Shown: positions 7,413 through 15,222 of the stretch, in pieces
How the letters are laid out: each line of letters starts with the position of its first letter
How positions within the stretch are numbered: the stretch's first letter is position 1
From: CAZJKE01 sp964546585
Lineage (GTDB): Bacteria > Planctomycetota > Phycisphaerae > Phycisphaerales > SM1A02
Assembly (NCBI GenBank): GCA_964546585.1
Contig: CAZJKE010000030.1
Coordinates: forward strand, 1 to 22,903
Direction of reading: 5' to 3'
Length of the DNA stretch: 22,903 nucleotides
Notes under the pieces: model-generated
What the model saw: the letters and a program-made list of their open reading frames with translations, nothing else
Told to the model about the DNA's origin: nothing
Database searches by the model: none
Made by a program: the position numbers and the translations under genes

Positions 7413-8642
7413 TTACTGTTCGACGCCGACAGGGATCGGCGCTGGCACAAAGCGGCCGTCATCGACCGTTTCATTGAGGGCGGCCAGCAGTTCCAGCACC
7501 GTGTCTTCCCCGATTTCCACTGCCCATTCCACTGGGCCCTTGGGGTAATTCATGCCCAGACGCATCGCAGTATCAATGTCGGCGGTGGAAGCGATGCCAT
7601 CTGCCATGGCCCATCCCGCTTCAGTGATGATTGCTCCGAGGATGCGGGAGAAGATGTACCGGGACTTCTCATCACCGCCGTGCGGCGTCGCCGCCAGACA
7701 GAATTGATTCATGGCCGCTCGCAGGCGATCGGAAATCTCCAGTTCGCGGCGATCAACGAGGATCGCAGGAACGAGACTTTCTCGATCATCGTGGGCATAG
7801 GCGCCGCACCCGGTCTTTCGTCCCAGATGGCCCCGTTCGACGACCTGCTCCTGCATGTCGCATGGATGAAGCCGCGGTGGATTACCCAGTCGGTCGCAGA
7901 TGGACCGGGTCGTTGCCAGATTGACGTCCTGGCCAATGAGATCCATGAGTTCAAAGGCGCCCATTCTGAATTCACCGAGTGACTGCATGGCCGCGTCGAT
8001 TTCACTGACTGTCGCGAGGCCATCTTCCAGAATGCGCCATGATTCCAGATAGTACGGCCGTGCGATTCTGCTCACGATGAACCCCGCGGTGTCCGATGCG
8101 TGCACGACTGTCTTTCCCCAGGCCTCGGCAAGCAGTGTCGCACGCTGCAACGCTTCTTCGCTTGCATCTTCTCCACGGACTACTTCCACCAGCGGCATAA
8201 CCGGTGCAGGATTGAAGAAGTGCATGCCGACGAGGCGTTCGCCGCTCCCACTCGCCGCTCCCAGTTGGCTGATGGACAGCGACGAAGTGCAGGTTGCCAG
8301 GATGCTTTCAGGCGCAACGACTGCAATTTCCGAAAGGACCGTTGTCTTTGTATGAACATCTTCAGAAACAGATTCAATGATGAGATCGCACGATTCGAGT
8401 TCCTTGATGTCTGCTGGGGCGGCGAGTCGTGAAAGTGTCTGATCAGCCTCGCTTCGGGTGGAATGACCCAATTCGACCGCCCGCGACAACCTGCGTTGTA
8501 TTCGATCAAGTGCGTCGTCCACTGCTTCGCGGTGGAGATCGCAAAGTCGCACGGCCCAGCCAGATGCGGCGGCAACCTGCGCGATTCCGGCACCCATGGT
8601 GCCGCTGCCGATGATGCCGATTGGGTGTGCTGCGGTGGTCAT
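7413..8642 (-). CDS. paaH: 3-hydroxyacyl-CoA dehydrogenase, PaaH-like
   Basis: 409 aa. The N-terminal NAD-binding Rossmann motif is GIIGSGTMGAG (9-19). A first 3HCDH C-terminal domain (about 187-282) carries RPYYLESWRILE and GAFELMDLIGQDVN, close to PaaH. A second copy (about 315-405, DIDTAMRLGMNYPKGPVEW) also matches PaaH. It would oxidise 3-hydroxyadipyl-CoA or a similar acyl-CoA with NAD+. Numbering by spacing to human HADH, S120, H141 and E153 of the catalytic set are kept, but the position equivalent to N208 is S191 (GFIVSR instead of GFIVNR). The usual NTSS is also CTSS (118-121). E. coli PaaH is longer (475 aa). The gene lies between fumC (91 bp upstream) and the thiolase (38 bp downstream). 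Activity may be altered by the substitution. Confidence 0.88.
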   Translation of the reverse strand: MTTAAHPIGIIGSGTMGAGIAQVAAASGWAVRLCDLHREAVDDALDRIQRRLSRAVELGHSTRSEADQTLSRLAAPADIKELESCDLIIESVSEDVHTKTTVLSEIAVVAPESILATCTSSLSISQLGAASGSGERLVGMHFFNPAPVMPLVEVVRGEDASEEALQRATLLAEAWGKTVVHASDTAGFIVSRIARPYYLESWRILEDGLATVSEIDAAMQSLGEFRMGAFELMDLIGQDVNLATTRSICDRLGNPPRLHPCDMQEQVVERGHLGRKTGCGAYAHDDRESLVPAILVDRRELEISDRLRAAMNQFCLAATPHGGDEKSRYIFSRILGAIITEAGWAMADGIASTADIDTAMRLGMNYPKGPVEWAVEIGEDTVLELLAALNETVDDGRFVPAPIPVGVEQ

Positions 8643-8714
8643 GGTACGACTCCCCCTCTGACTCTACGAGTAGATCGGCAGTGCGGCTGCGTTCCGGCCG
8701 AATAAAGAGGCAAG

Positions 8715-8727
8715 GGTGTCAGACACC
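8715..8727. repeat. 13-bp REP-like palindrome after fumC
   Basis: GGTGTCAGACACC is a perfect 6-1-6 palindrome, six bases beyond the fumC stop codon. On the minus strand it continues the fumC frame as Gly-Val-stop, two codons after the actual stop. Identical units flank the HMG-CoA lyase/diguanylate cyclase junction. No transposase is present in the window. Confidence 0.8.
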
Positions 8728-8733
8728 TTCACC

Positions 8734-10173
8734 CTAGGCCTGTGGCTCGGTCATTGCGTGGAAGTCGAGAAGTTCGTCGAGCTGTTCCTCACCGAGCAGA
8801 CCTGCTCGGAGGACACATTCGCGGATGGTTTCCCCCGTTTCGAAGGCTTCCTTGGCGATCTTGGCAGCCTGGTCGTAGCCAATGACCGGGGCGAGGACCG
8901 TACCGACCATGAGACTGCCCTCCACGAGTCCCTCAGCGACCTCTCGGTTGGCCTCAAGACCCTTGACAACATGCTCGTCGAGTCCGGTCGTCGCTTGGGC
9001 AAGGAGCGTAATTGATTCGATGAGCCGTTCGGCGATGACCGGCATGCACAGGTTGAGTTCCAGAATCGACCCGATGCCACCGGAACCGGCGAGCGTGATG
9101 GTCGTGTCGTTCCCCGCAACCTGGCAGAACACCTGCATCGCAGATTCGCAGATCACTGGATTGACCTTGCCGGGCATGATGGATGATCCCGGCTGAACCG
9201 CAGGGAGGGAAACCTGAAACAACCCGCACCGCGGTCCCGATCCGAGCCACCGCAGGTCGTTTGCAATCTTGGAAAGACTGACCGCGATTGTCTTCAGTTC
9301 TCCATGTGCTTCAACGACACAGTCACGCGTTGCCTGCGCTTCAAAGTGGTTACCGGCTTCGGCAAACTTGATCCGCGTTGCCTTTGCAAGTTCTCGAATA
9401 ACCGTTGCGGCGAACTTGGGATGCGTGTTGATACCGGTCCCCACCGCCGTGCCGCCGATTGGGAGGTTTTCTGCGAGGCGATTGAGCGCCCGCTCCGCGC
9501 GGGTGACGCCATATTGCATTTGCGCAGCCCAACCGGACACCTCCTGCCCGAGGCGGATCGGCGTGGCATCCATGAGGTGCGTGCGGCCGATCGTGATGAT
9601 GGAGTCCCACTTCTTCGCCTTTGCAGCCAAATCGCGAGCGAGGCCCTTGAGCGACGGTATCAGAAGGTTGCGGATCTCCACGCACGCAGCGACCTGCATA
9701 GCCGTGGGGAAAGTGTCATTGGATGACTGCCCCATGTTGACATGGTCGTTTGGGTGAACAGGATCCTTGTCGCCGGTCTTCCTGCCCGCCGCCCGGCACG
9801 CGAGATTGGAGACGACTTCATTGACATTGACATTGGTCGATGTCCCGGATCCCGTCTGAAAGACATCAACAGGAAAGTGCGACATCATCCCAGCGGCACG
9901 ATCTGGATCCGCGAGTGCTTCGGTGATGTCGTCGCACGCATCCGCGATCAAGCCCGCGCGTGTTGAGTCAAGTTTTCCGAGTTTCTCGTTCGCACGGGCA
10001 GCGGCTTTCTTCAGCAGTGCATAGGCATGGATGATCGCCGGCGGGACAGTGCGTCCGGAGATCGGAAAGTTCAGGACGGCCCGTTGCGTGGATGCGCCGT
10101 GAAGGGCGATCGCCGGTACTTCCATGCTGCCCATGGAGTCGTGTTCAGTGCGGGTTCGCTTCTTCTTTCTCAT
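8734..10173 (-). CDS. fumC: Class II fumarate hydratase
   Basis: 479 aa, slightly longer than typical class II fumarases (about 460-470). It interconverts fumarate and malate in the TCA cycle and needs no Fe-S cluster. The fumarase/aspartase signature GSSIMPGKVNP (329-339) holds the catalytic serine, and GRTHLMDATP (197-206) holds the general base H199. TGSGTSTNVNVNEV (107-120) favours FumC over aspartate ammonia-lyase, which usually has AGAGTSVNMNTNE. The short basic N-terminus MRKKKRTRTEHDSMG leads straight into the conserved start of the fold. Its ATG overlaps the lipoprotein stop (ATGA), so translation is probably coupled. A 13-bp palindrome lies just after the stop. Confidence 0.95.
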   Translation of the reverse strand: MRKKKRTRTEHDSMGSMEVPAIALHGASTQRAVLNFPISGRTVPPAIIHAYALLKKAAARANEKLGKLDSTRAGLIADACDDITEALADPDRAAGMMSHFPVDVFQTGSGTSTNVNVNEVVSNLACRAAGRKTGDKDPVHPNDHVNMGQSSNDTFPTAMQVAACVEIRNLLIPSLKGLARDLAAKAKKWDSIITIGRTHLMDATPIRLGQEVSGWAAQMQYGVTRAERALNRLAENLPIGGTAVGTGINTHPKFAATVIRELAKATRIKFAEAGNHFEAQATRDCVVEAHGELKTIAVSLSKIANDLRWLGSGPRCGLFQVSLPAVQPGSSIMPGKVNPVICESAMQVFCQVAGNDTTITLAGSGGIGSILELNLCMPVIAERLIESITLLAQATTGLDEHVVKGLEANREVAEGLVEGSLMVGTVLAPVIGYDQAAKIAKEAFETGETIRECVLRAGLLGEEQLDELLDFHAMTEPQA

Positions 10174-11627
10174 GGCGTTTCCACCGACTCTCCGTCCGCA
10201 ACAATGGGTTCAGGAAGCCCGAGCGTCTCCCGCTGGGAGGCGTCAAGCGTGGCTTCGAATCGAAGGATGATCTGGCGGCGCATGAGGTCGGCGGCATCCG
10301 CATCCGTTGACGAGATGGTCATCCACTGGTCTATCCATGACTGCGGTTCAGGGCGGACATCGGCAGCGGCGTTCCACGCCCCGGCCCGAAGAGCGGCAAT
10401 AAACTTCAACTGCAACAGATCGTCCTCTGTGATCCCGTCATCGAAACTTTCAAGAAGTTGCACTGCTTCCGTGGCTCTACCTTCCTCGATCAGCGCGGGT
10501 ACAAGTTGCCTGGCGATCATCTTTCGATCGCCGTCTGATCGTTCTTCGCCCGTCCAGCCGGCGAGAAGCACGGCGATCCGAAGAGTCGGCGGTGACAACG
10601 AGGCCATGGTTGCGTCGGCAATCAAGAGGTCATCCACCGCGATGGTTGCGGCGACGGATACGGCAGCCGCGTCTCTGGCACCAATCAACGATTCCTCCGG
10701 CGGGGACCGGCGCAGAATCAACAGCAGTGACGCAAGATCGCCTTGCCGGTCCAGCGCTTCCATCGCAATCGGGTAGATCAACTTGTCATCTGCTCGTTGC
10801 ACAAGGGGACCTGCCACCCGAGCCATCGCGAATCCCTTTGCCACCGCTCTTCTCATGGGGGAGGTTCCGCCGTCGAGCACGACCATGAGGCGTCTGCGGT
10901 CATCAGGCGTCCCGAGCGTTGCGAGCAGAGTCAACATGGATGCCTGATCCGGCAGCCTATTCGATCGGCGGACGGCGATGAGAATCTCATCTCGCAACGA
11001 TGGTTCCACCAACTCGTTCTCCAGCAGCGAGACCATGGCTTCAGCAGCAGCCTCCGCCGGGCCTTGATTCAGTCGAAGAAGTACGACATCCGCGGTTCCC
11101 GCAGCGGGGCGGTCCCGCAGGTAGTTCAACTCCATCGCAGCAACACGCTGGTCACTTTCTTCCCGTAATTTCTCCGCCACGACTTCGGGAAGTCCATCAA
11201 ACTCAATTTCGGGAAGCAGTGTTGCGGTTGCTTCTCGCAGCAGTGGATCTGGGTCGCCGAGGCGCCCAACGAGGAGCCGGAGAATGGATTCCTCAGCATC
11301 ACCGTCCCGGAGAAGTACTGCGATGCGATCGATGGCGAACGCCCGGAGCATCGCATCTTCCTCGGCAAGTAATGCGGGGATTCTGGCCCGTTGCTCTTGC
11401 AACGACAACAGTGGCCACAGGTCCCGCCATGTTGCGAGCAGCCGGTCGTGAAGAACCTCGTTGTCCGCTCGAAGTTGCTGGACTTGTTCCTCCAGTGATG
11501 CGGTCCGGCTCTGAGCGGGCCCGCCGTCTGCTGGGCCCAGGGCTGCGCAGGACGCCATGGAAAGGGCGGCACTACATGTTGCGAGCCGGAAGAGACGAAC
11601 GCGGTGGTTCCTGCGCATGTAAGGCAT
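10170..11627 (-). CDS. Putative lipoprotein with HEAT-like helical repeats
   Basis: 485 aa from the ATG at 11627; the ATG at 11618 is an alternative. A basic N-region (RRNHRVRLFR) and a hydrophobic stretch lead to a lipobox-like MASC with C27, which predicts a signal-peptidase II lipoprotein. A short coiled coil follows (about 41-65, LEEQVQQLRADNEVLHDRL). Alpha-helical HEAT-like repeats then occupy much of the protein, with units such as RLGDPDPLLREATATLLPEI. No enzymatic motif was recognised. The open frame extends far upstream to 12467, but that part overlaps the TPR gene and is spurious. It is divergent from the TPR gene (93 bp apart) and overlaps fumC by 4 nt. The function is unknown; it may be an envelope scaffold or a sensor. 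Confidence 0.75.
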   Translation of the reverse strand: MPYMRRNHRVRLFRLATCSAALSMASCAALGPADGGPAQSRTASLEEQVQQLRADNEVLHDRLLATWRDLWPLLSLQEQRARIPALLAEEDAMLRAFAIDRIAVLLRDGDAEESILRLLVGRLGDPDPLLREATATLLPEIEFDGLPEVVAEKLREESDQRVAAMELNYLRDRPAAGTADVVLLRLNQGPAEAAAEAMVSLLENELVEPSLRDEILIAVRRSNRLPDQASMLTLLATLGTPDDRRRLMVVLDGGTSPMRRAVAKGFAMARVAGPLVQRADDKLIYPIAMEALDRQGDLASLLLILRRSPPEESLIGARDAAAVSVAATIAVDDLLIADATMASLSPPTLRIAVLLAGWTGEERSDGDRKMIARQLVPALIEEGRATEAVQLLESFDDGITEDDLLQLKFIAALRAGAWNAAADVRPEPQSWIDQWMTISSTDADAADLMRRQIILRFEATLDASQRETLGLPEPIVADGESVETP

Positions 11628-11720
11628 GATCGACAATCCCCCCAATGCGTGCAGTGTATTCGATCTCCACGGAGCCATCGCAGGGCGTACACTATGCGGC
11701 CGCGAACGCGGAGATCCAAG

Positions 11721-13040
11721 ATGGGTGAGTGGCAACGAGCTGAACAACATGTTGATCGAGCACTGGCGATGTTCGAGCGAGGACGCTGGGCCGAGGCCGA
11801 GGCGGAACTTCGCAAGGCTCTGGAGATCGATCCCCAGCAGGGTGATTGGCATTTCAACTTGGGATTGATCCTCGACCGATCGGACAGAGATGCAGAGGCA
11901 CTGGCCTGCTTTGAACAGGCTTCGAGGCTGCTGCCGGAAGCCGCGGAGCCACGGATGTCCGCTGGCGCGTCCTGTATTCGAATGGGCAGATTCAACGACG
12001 CAATTGACTGGCTGGAGGCATCGCTGAATCTGGAGAGAGACAGCGAACCTACCTGGGCCATGCTCATTACGGCGCAGACGCATGATGGCGACTTCGACGC
12101 GGCAGAAACATCGTTCTATCTTGCGCAGGATGCGCTCGCCGAACAGGGCAGCAGCGTCCTGCTTGCCATGAGCGAGTGCCTGGAACTCCAGGAACTTTGG
12201 GATCGCGCGGCATGGTGCGCAAGAGAAGCATTGCGAATTGATCCGGATGCACCGGGCGGACAACTTCGCCTGGCAAGCGTACTGGTGGGCATGGGTGACT
12301 CCCAGCAGGCTGCGCAGTTGTTGCTGCGTGCGCTGCGAGACGACCCGGGCAACATTCAGGCGCTGCTCTTGCACGCCGATGTGCTCTCTGACGCGGGTCG
12401 ACATGGCGAAGCGCTTCTGCGTCTCCACCGAGTCTTGGAACTTGAGCCGGCGAATGTTGATGCCCATGTGCGGGCGGGAGAGCTTGCGCTCGACGCGGGC
12501 AGATTCGAGGAAGCATTCATTGCATGGGGTTTGGTTCGAAGGTTGGATCCATCACATCGTTTCGCAACGGTTCGAATGGCCGAAACCTTGCTCGGGATGG
12601 ATCGGCCGACGCTTGCGTCACCACTGCTCCATGAGCATCTGGATCTATGGGAGTCGTCGATGGTTCCCAGTGAGCGACTGCGGGTTTCGGAATTGCTCTT
12701 GCAGGCGGGTGAACATGCAACGGTGATCTCCTTGTTGGAGGATCACGCACCGCTGCGGAACAATGTCGAGGCGCTTCGACTGCTGGCGGTGGCGATGTTC
12801 CAGTCGGGGCGAATGGACGAGGGCGCAGTGATCAGCCGGCGAGTTCTTCGCACGGACAACCGGTGTGTTGCATCGATGCAGAATCTGGCGATTGCCGCGA
12901 TGGCGGGTGAGCGATACCGAGCCGCCTGGGGGTGGATGCAGCGCGGACTTGCCGTCAATCCACAGGATGCTCAGTTACGCCGTCTTCGCTCGCGGCTCAT
13001 ATGGCTTGCAATCGGCAGGCGTCTCAAGAAATGGCGCTAG
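11721..13040 (+). CDS. TPR-repeat protein
   Basis: 439 aa from the ATG at 11721, with a GGAG about 8 nt upstream (11710-11713). The open frame runs back to 11604, but that part overlaps the divergent lipoprotein gene and has no TPR pattern. The whole protein is tandem tetratricopeptide repeats, visible as about ten 34-residue units with W/L-G-Y/F-A-P spacing, for example AMFERGRWAEAEAELRKALEIDP and LHRVLELEPANVDAHVRAGELALDAGRFEEA. No signal peptide or membrane segment is seen, so it is probably a cytoplasmic protein-protein scaffold. The last codons and the stop lie inside a long inverted repeat (13025-13050). The partner is unknown. Confidence 0.85.
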   Translation: MGEWQRAEQHVDRALAMFERGRWAEAEAELRKALEIDPQQGDWHFNLGLILDRSDRDAEALACFEQASRLLPEAAEPRMSAGASCIRMGRFNDAIDWLEASLNLERDSEPTWAMLITAQTHDGDFDAAETSFYLAQDALAEQGSSVLLAMSECLELQELWDRAAWCAREALRIDPDAPGGQLRLASVLVGMGDSQQAAQLLLRALRDDPGNIQALLLHADVLSDAGRHGEALLRLHRVLELEPANVDAHVRAGELALDAGRFEEAFIAWGLVRRLDPSHRFATVRMAETLLGMDRPTLASPLLHEHLDLWESSMVPSERLRVSELLLQAGEHATVISLLEDHAPLRNNVEALRLLAVAMFQSGRMDEGAVISRRVLRTDNRCVASMQNLAIAAMAGERYRAAWGWMQRGLAVNPQDAQLRRLRSRLIWLAIGRRLKKWR

Positions 13041-13050
13041 CCATTTCTTG
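13025..13050. terminator. Long hairpin spanning the TPR gene stop codon
   Basis: CAAGAAATGGC (13025-13035) and GCCATTTCTTG (13040-13050) form a perfect 11-bp stem around GCTA. The stop TAG (13038-13040) is in the loop and first base pair. No T-run follows on either strand. It sits between convergent genes (TPR and rpsR), so it may act as a bidirectional, factor-assisted terminator or 3'-end stabiliser. Confidence 0.5.
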
Positions 13051-13094
13051 ACAAGGGGACACCCAACTTTCCAGTTTCTCCCAACGCTCAGACT

Positions 13095-13331
13095 TCAAAG
13101 CGTTCCGCTGGTATACGGCAGTAGCGCCATGAATCGAGAACGCTTGATCGCCTGTGCGATCAGCCGCTGTTGGCGGGCCGTCGTGCTGAGCCGTTTCCGG
13201 GAGTGAATCTTGCCGTTCGGGGTCATGGCCCGCCGCAAGTCGTCAACACACTTGTAGTCAGCGTATTGATTCCCGGCAATATCTTTCTTCAGATAGTCCT
13301 TCGTGCGGCTGCGTCCAATGTCATGTGACAT
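13095..13331 (-). CDS. rpsR: 30S ribosomal protein bS18
   Basis: 78 aa, normal for bS18. The diagnostic block is DYKCVDDLRR, then GKIHSRKRL and AIKRSRFMALLPY, which matches the C-terminal RNA-binding helix region of S18. S18 pairs with S6 on the platform of the small subunit. The ATG at 13331 has an upstream GAAAGGA on the minus strand. It stands alone rather than in the usual rpsF-ssb-rpsR-rplI group. A 6-bp hairpin with a 10-nt loop (AACGCT/AGCGTT, 13083-13104) overlaps its stop codon. Confidence 0.92.
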   Translation of the reverse strand: MSHDIGRSRTKDYLKKDIAGNQYADYKCVDDLRRAMTPNGKIHSRKRLSTTARQQRLIAQAIKRSRFMALLPYTSGTL

Positions 13332-13367
13332 ACAAGTCGTCCTTTCGTCGTGGATGCCCGTGAGCAG

Positions 13368-13385
13368 CCTCGCACAATCGCGAGG
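13368..13385 (-). promoter_or_regulatory. Hairpin in the rpsR leader
   Basis: CCTCGC and GCGAGG form a perfect 6-bp stem with a 6-nt loop, about 37 nt upstream of the rpsR start and downstream of its likely promoter. It could be an autoregulatory protein-binding site, but it does not visibly match the known S6:S18 leader motif. Confidence 0.3.
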
Positions 13386-13400
13386 CGACGAGAATCGCGG

Positions 13401-13429
13401 AGGATACCTTGCCCGGCGACGCTCGGCAA
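13401..13429 (-). promoter_or_regulatory. Probable sigma-70-type promoter of rpsR
   Basis: On the minus strand TTGCCG (13424-13429) and TATCCT (13401-13406) are 17 nt apart, each matching four of six consensus positions. They lie 70 nt upstream of the rpsR ATG. Confidence 0.4.
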
Positions 13430-13447
13430 GGGCGATATCCTCTGCAT

Positions 13448-14101
13448 ATGCCTCGCCCTCGCATTGGTATGACGACGGACATTGTTGAAGGCCGATTCAA
13501 GGTGGCGCAGGCGTATGCCTCCGCAGTGGTGGCTGCGGGAGGGATGCCTGTCCTTCTCCCGTGCATCCCCGGTATGGAAGAGGAAGTGTCCGCGGAGTGT
13601 GATGGGTTCATCTTTACAGGTGGCGACGATCCGTCCATGGAGCCATGGGGCGAGGAGACGCATGCGGAAGCGACGGTGGTGGATCAACGGCGGCAGGCCT
13701 TTGAAACAACATTGCTGTCGATGCTCGAATGCGACGGCTCTCGTCCAGTGCTCGGCGTATGCCTTGGCATGCAGTGGATGGGGTTGATTGCCGGCGGCTC
13801 GCTTGATCAGCACTTGCCGGACAGACTGGACACGGCGGACATGCACTTGCATGGAGAACACATGGTGCGGGGGACAATCGGTGAGGCGGTAGTGCACAGT
13901 CATCATCATCAAGCTCTGTCGAGTGCAGGTTCGCTTGAGGTGGTGGGTCGTGCCGAGGACGGCATCATCGAGGCGGTGCGCGACCCCGGGAAGCCATGGT
14001 GGGTCGGAGTGCAGTGGCATCCGGAACGCACTACGAGCGAGGAACTGGGCAAACGGCTCTTCCAGAATCTGGTCGAGGCGTCTGGTTGTGTGCGGCAATG
14101 A
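13448..14101 (+). CDS. Class I glutamine amidotransferase-like hydrolase (peptidase C26 / PuuD type)
   Basis: 217 aa from the ATG at 13448; an in-frame TTG at 13409 overlaps the rpsR promoter region and is less likely. The nucleophile elbow GVCLGMQ carries the catalytic cysteine, and VQWHPE gives the catalytic His-Glu pair. FTGGDDPSMEPWGEE and the HSHHHQAL segment match gamma-glutamyl-gamma-aminobutyrate hydrolase relatives. The family removes glutamate from gamma-glutamyl compounds such as gamma-glutamyl-GABA; the exact substrate here cannot be told. At 217 aa it is a little shorter than PuuD (254 aa). Its stop overlaps the ygfZ-like start by 4 nt (ATGA). Confidence 0.85.
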   Translation: MPRPRIGMTTDIVEGRFKVAQAYASAVVAAGGMPVLLPCIPGMEEEVSAECDGFIFTGGDDPSMEPWGEETHAEATVVDQRRQAFETTLLSMLECDGSRPVLGVCLGMQWMGLIAGGSLDQHLPDRLDTADMHLHGEHMVRGTIGEAVVHSHHHQALSSAGSLEVVGRAEDGIIEAVRDPGKPWWVGVQWHPERTTSEELGKRLFQNLVEASGCVRQ

Positions 14102-15222
14102 CATCAACATCTCCCGTTTCTGAAGAACTGTTTACCTACGCCGCGGCACTGCGATCCCCGGTCATTGATCCGGCGAACCGCCCAGGAACTGCGACGGGAC
14201 GACAGGTTGCTCCACTGGAGCCGGAGTTCTTGAGTTGGGGTGAGGGTTGCACGGTATTGGCCACGCTGGGAAGCGTCGAACTTGAATACGCTGCCTTACG
14301 CACAGGCTGCGGCGTCTTTGATGCAACCTGCCGAGGAACGATCAGCATTACTGGCGAGGACCGCGTGGATTTCATGGAGCGCATGACGACGCAAGTCTTC
14401 GCCGATCTGGCGCCGGGGGAGGGCCGTCCCGCCTTCATGCTCGATCGAACCGGCAGGATTCTCGCCGACCTCTTCGTCATTGTTGATTCGAATCGACTCC
14501 TCCTGGATGTGGATCATTCCGTTGCGTCACAAATTTCCGAACAACTTTCGGAATTTGTGGTCGTTGATGATGTGCAGATCGAGGATGTCAGTGATCACAT
14601 GCACCGGTTTTGGTTGATTGGAAGTGAAGCCGGCGCGGTTCCCGCCGCAGTTCTTTGCGATGCTCTGGTCGTCCCGCGACGTTTCTTCGATCTCCCCGGA
14701 CTGGATGTGACTGTGCCGCTCGCCGATGCAGTGTCGGTCTGGCGGTTGTTGGTACATGAGCACGGTGTACGGCCCGTCGGTTGGCATGCGATGAACATGA
14801 CGCGGCTGGAGGCGGCCGAGCCAATGTTTCGAATCGATTTTGATCAGGCCAACCTGCCGCGAGAAACAGGGCTGATCGCTGATCATGTTCGCTTTGACAA
14901 AGGGTGTTACATCGGGCAGGAGGTCGTGGCTCGCATGGAGTCGCGTGGGCGGTCGGCACGGAGCGTCGCTGTCATCGATCTTCCCGACCAACGGCAGCCG
15001 ATTGCGGGAACGCAAGTGTGGCGGCAGGCGGACTCGGAAATGGATGAGCCGGTTGGCATTGTTACATCCAGTGCGCCGAGTCCGATGGCCGGCGGCAGAG
15101 CCCGTGCGATCGCGATGGTGAAGTCGGCGGTGCTGGAGGGCGGCGGCGAGGTGGCGACATGGGCCGATGGGGAACGGATCGAGGCAGTGGCGAGATACAT
15201 CCCGGAGAAGACGGGTGTCTGA
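14098..15222 (+). CDS. ygfZ: YgfZ/GcvT-fold folate-binding protein
   Basis: 374 aa from the ATG at 14098, which overlaps the preceding stop. The signature KGCYIGQE (268-275) with C270 identifies the YgfZ branch of the GcvT-like family. YgfZ proteins bind tetrahydrofolate and support Fe-S cluster enzymes, including the tRNA thiomethylase MiaB in E. coli. A miaB gene lies 5 kb away in this window. GcvT-like segments include DRTGRILADLFVI (116-128) and VGWHAMNMTRLEAAEP (227-242). It is longer than E. coli YgfZ (326 aa), with an extra N-terminal 40 residues or so. The end reads Gly-Val-stop (GGTGTCTGA), which contains the next gene's start. Confidence 0.85.
   Translation: MTSTSPVSEELFTYAAALRSPVIDPANRPGTATGRQVAPLEPEFLSWGEGCTVLATLGSVELEYAALRTGCGVFDATCRGTISITGEDRVDFMERMTTQVFADLAPGEGRPAFMLDRTGRILADLFVIVDSNRLLLDVDHSVASQISEQLSEFVVVDDVQIEDVSDHMHRFWLIGSEAGAVPAAVLCDALVVPRRFFDLPGLDVTVPLADAVSVWRLLVHEHGVRPVGWHAMNMTRLEAAEPMFRIDFDQANLPRETGLIADHVRFDKGCYIGQEVVARMESRGRSARSVAVIDLPDQRQPIAGTQVWRQADSEMDEPVGIVTSSAPSPMAGGRARAIAMVKSAVLEGGGEVATWADGERIEAVARYIPEKTGV

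Noticed and set aside
11628..12467. Upstream extension of the lipoprotein reading frame by 280 codons
   Set aside because: It covers the TPR gene on the opposite strand, lacks a sensible domain, and would bury the lipoprotein signal peptide in the middle of the protein.
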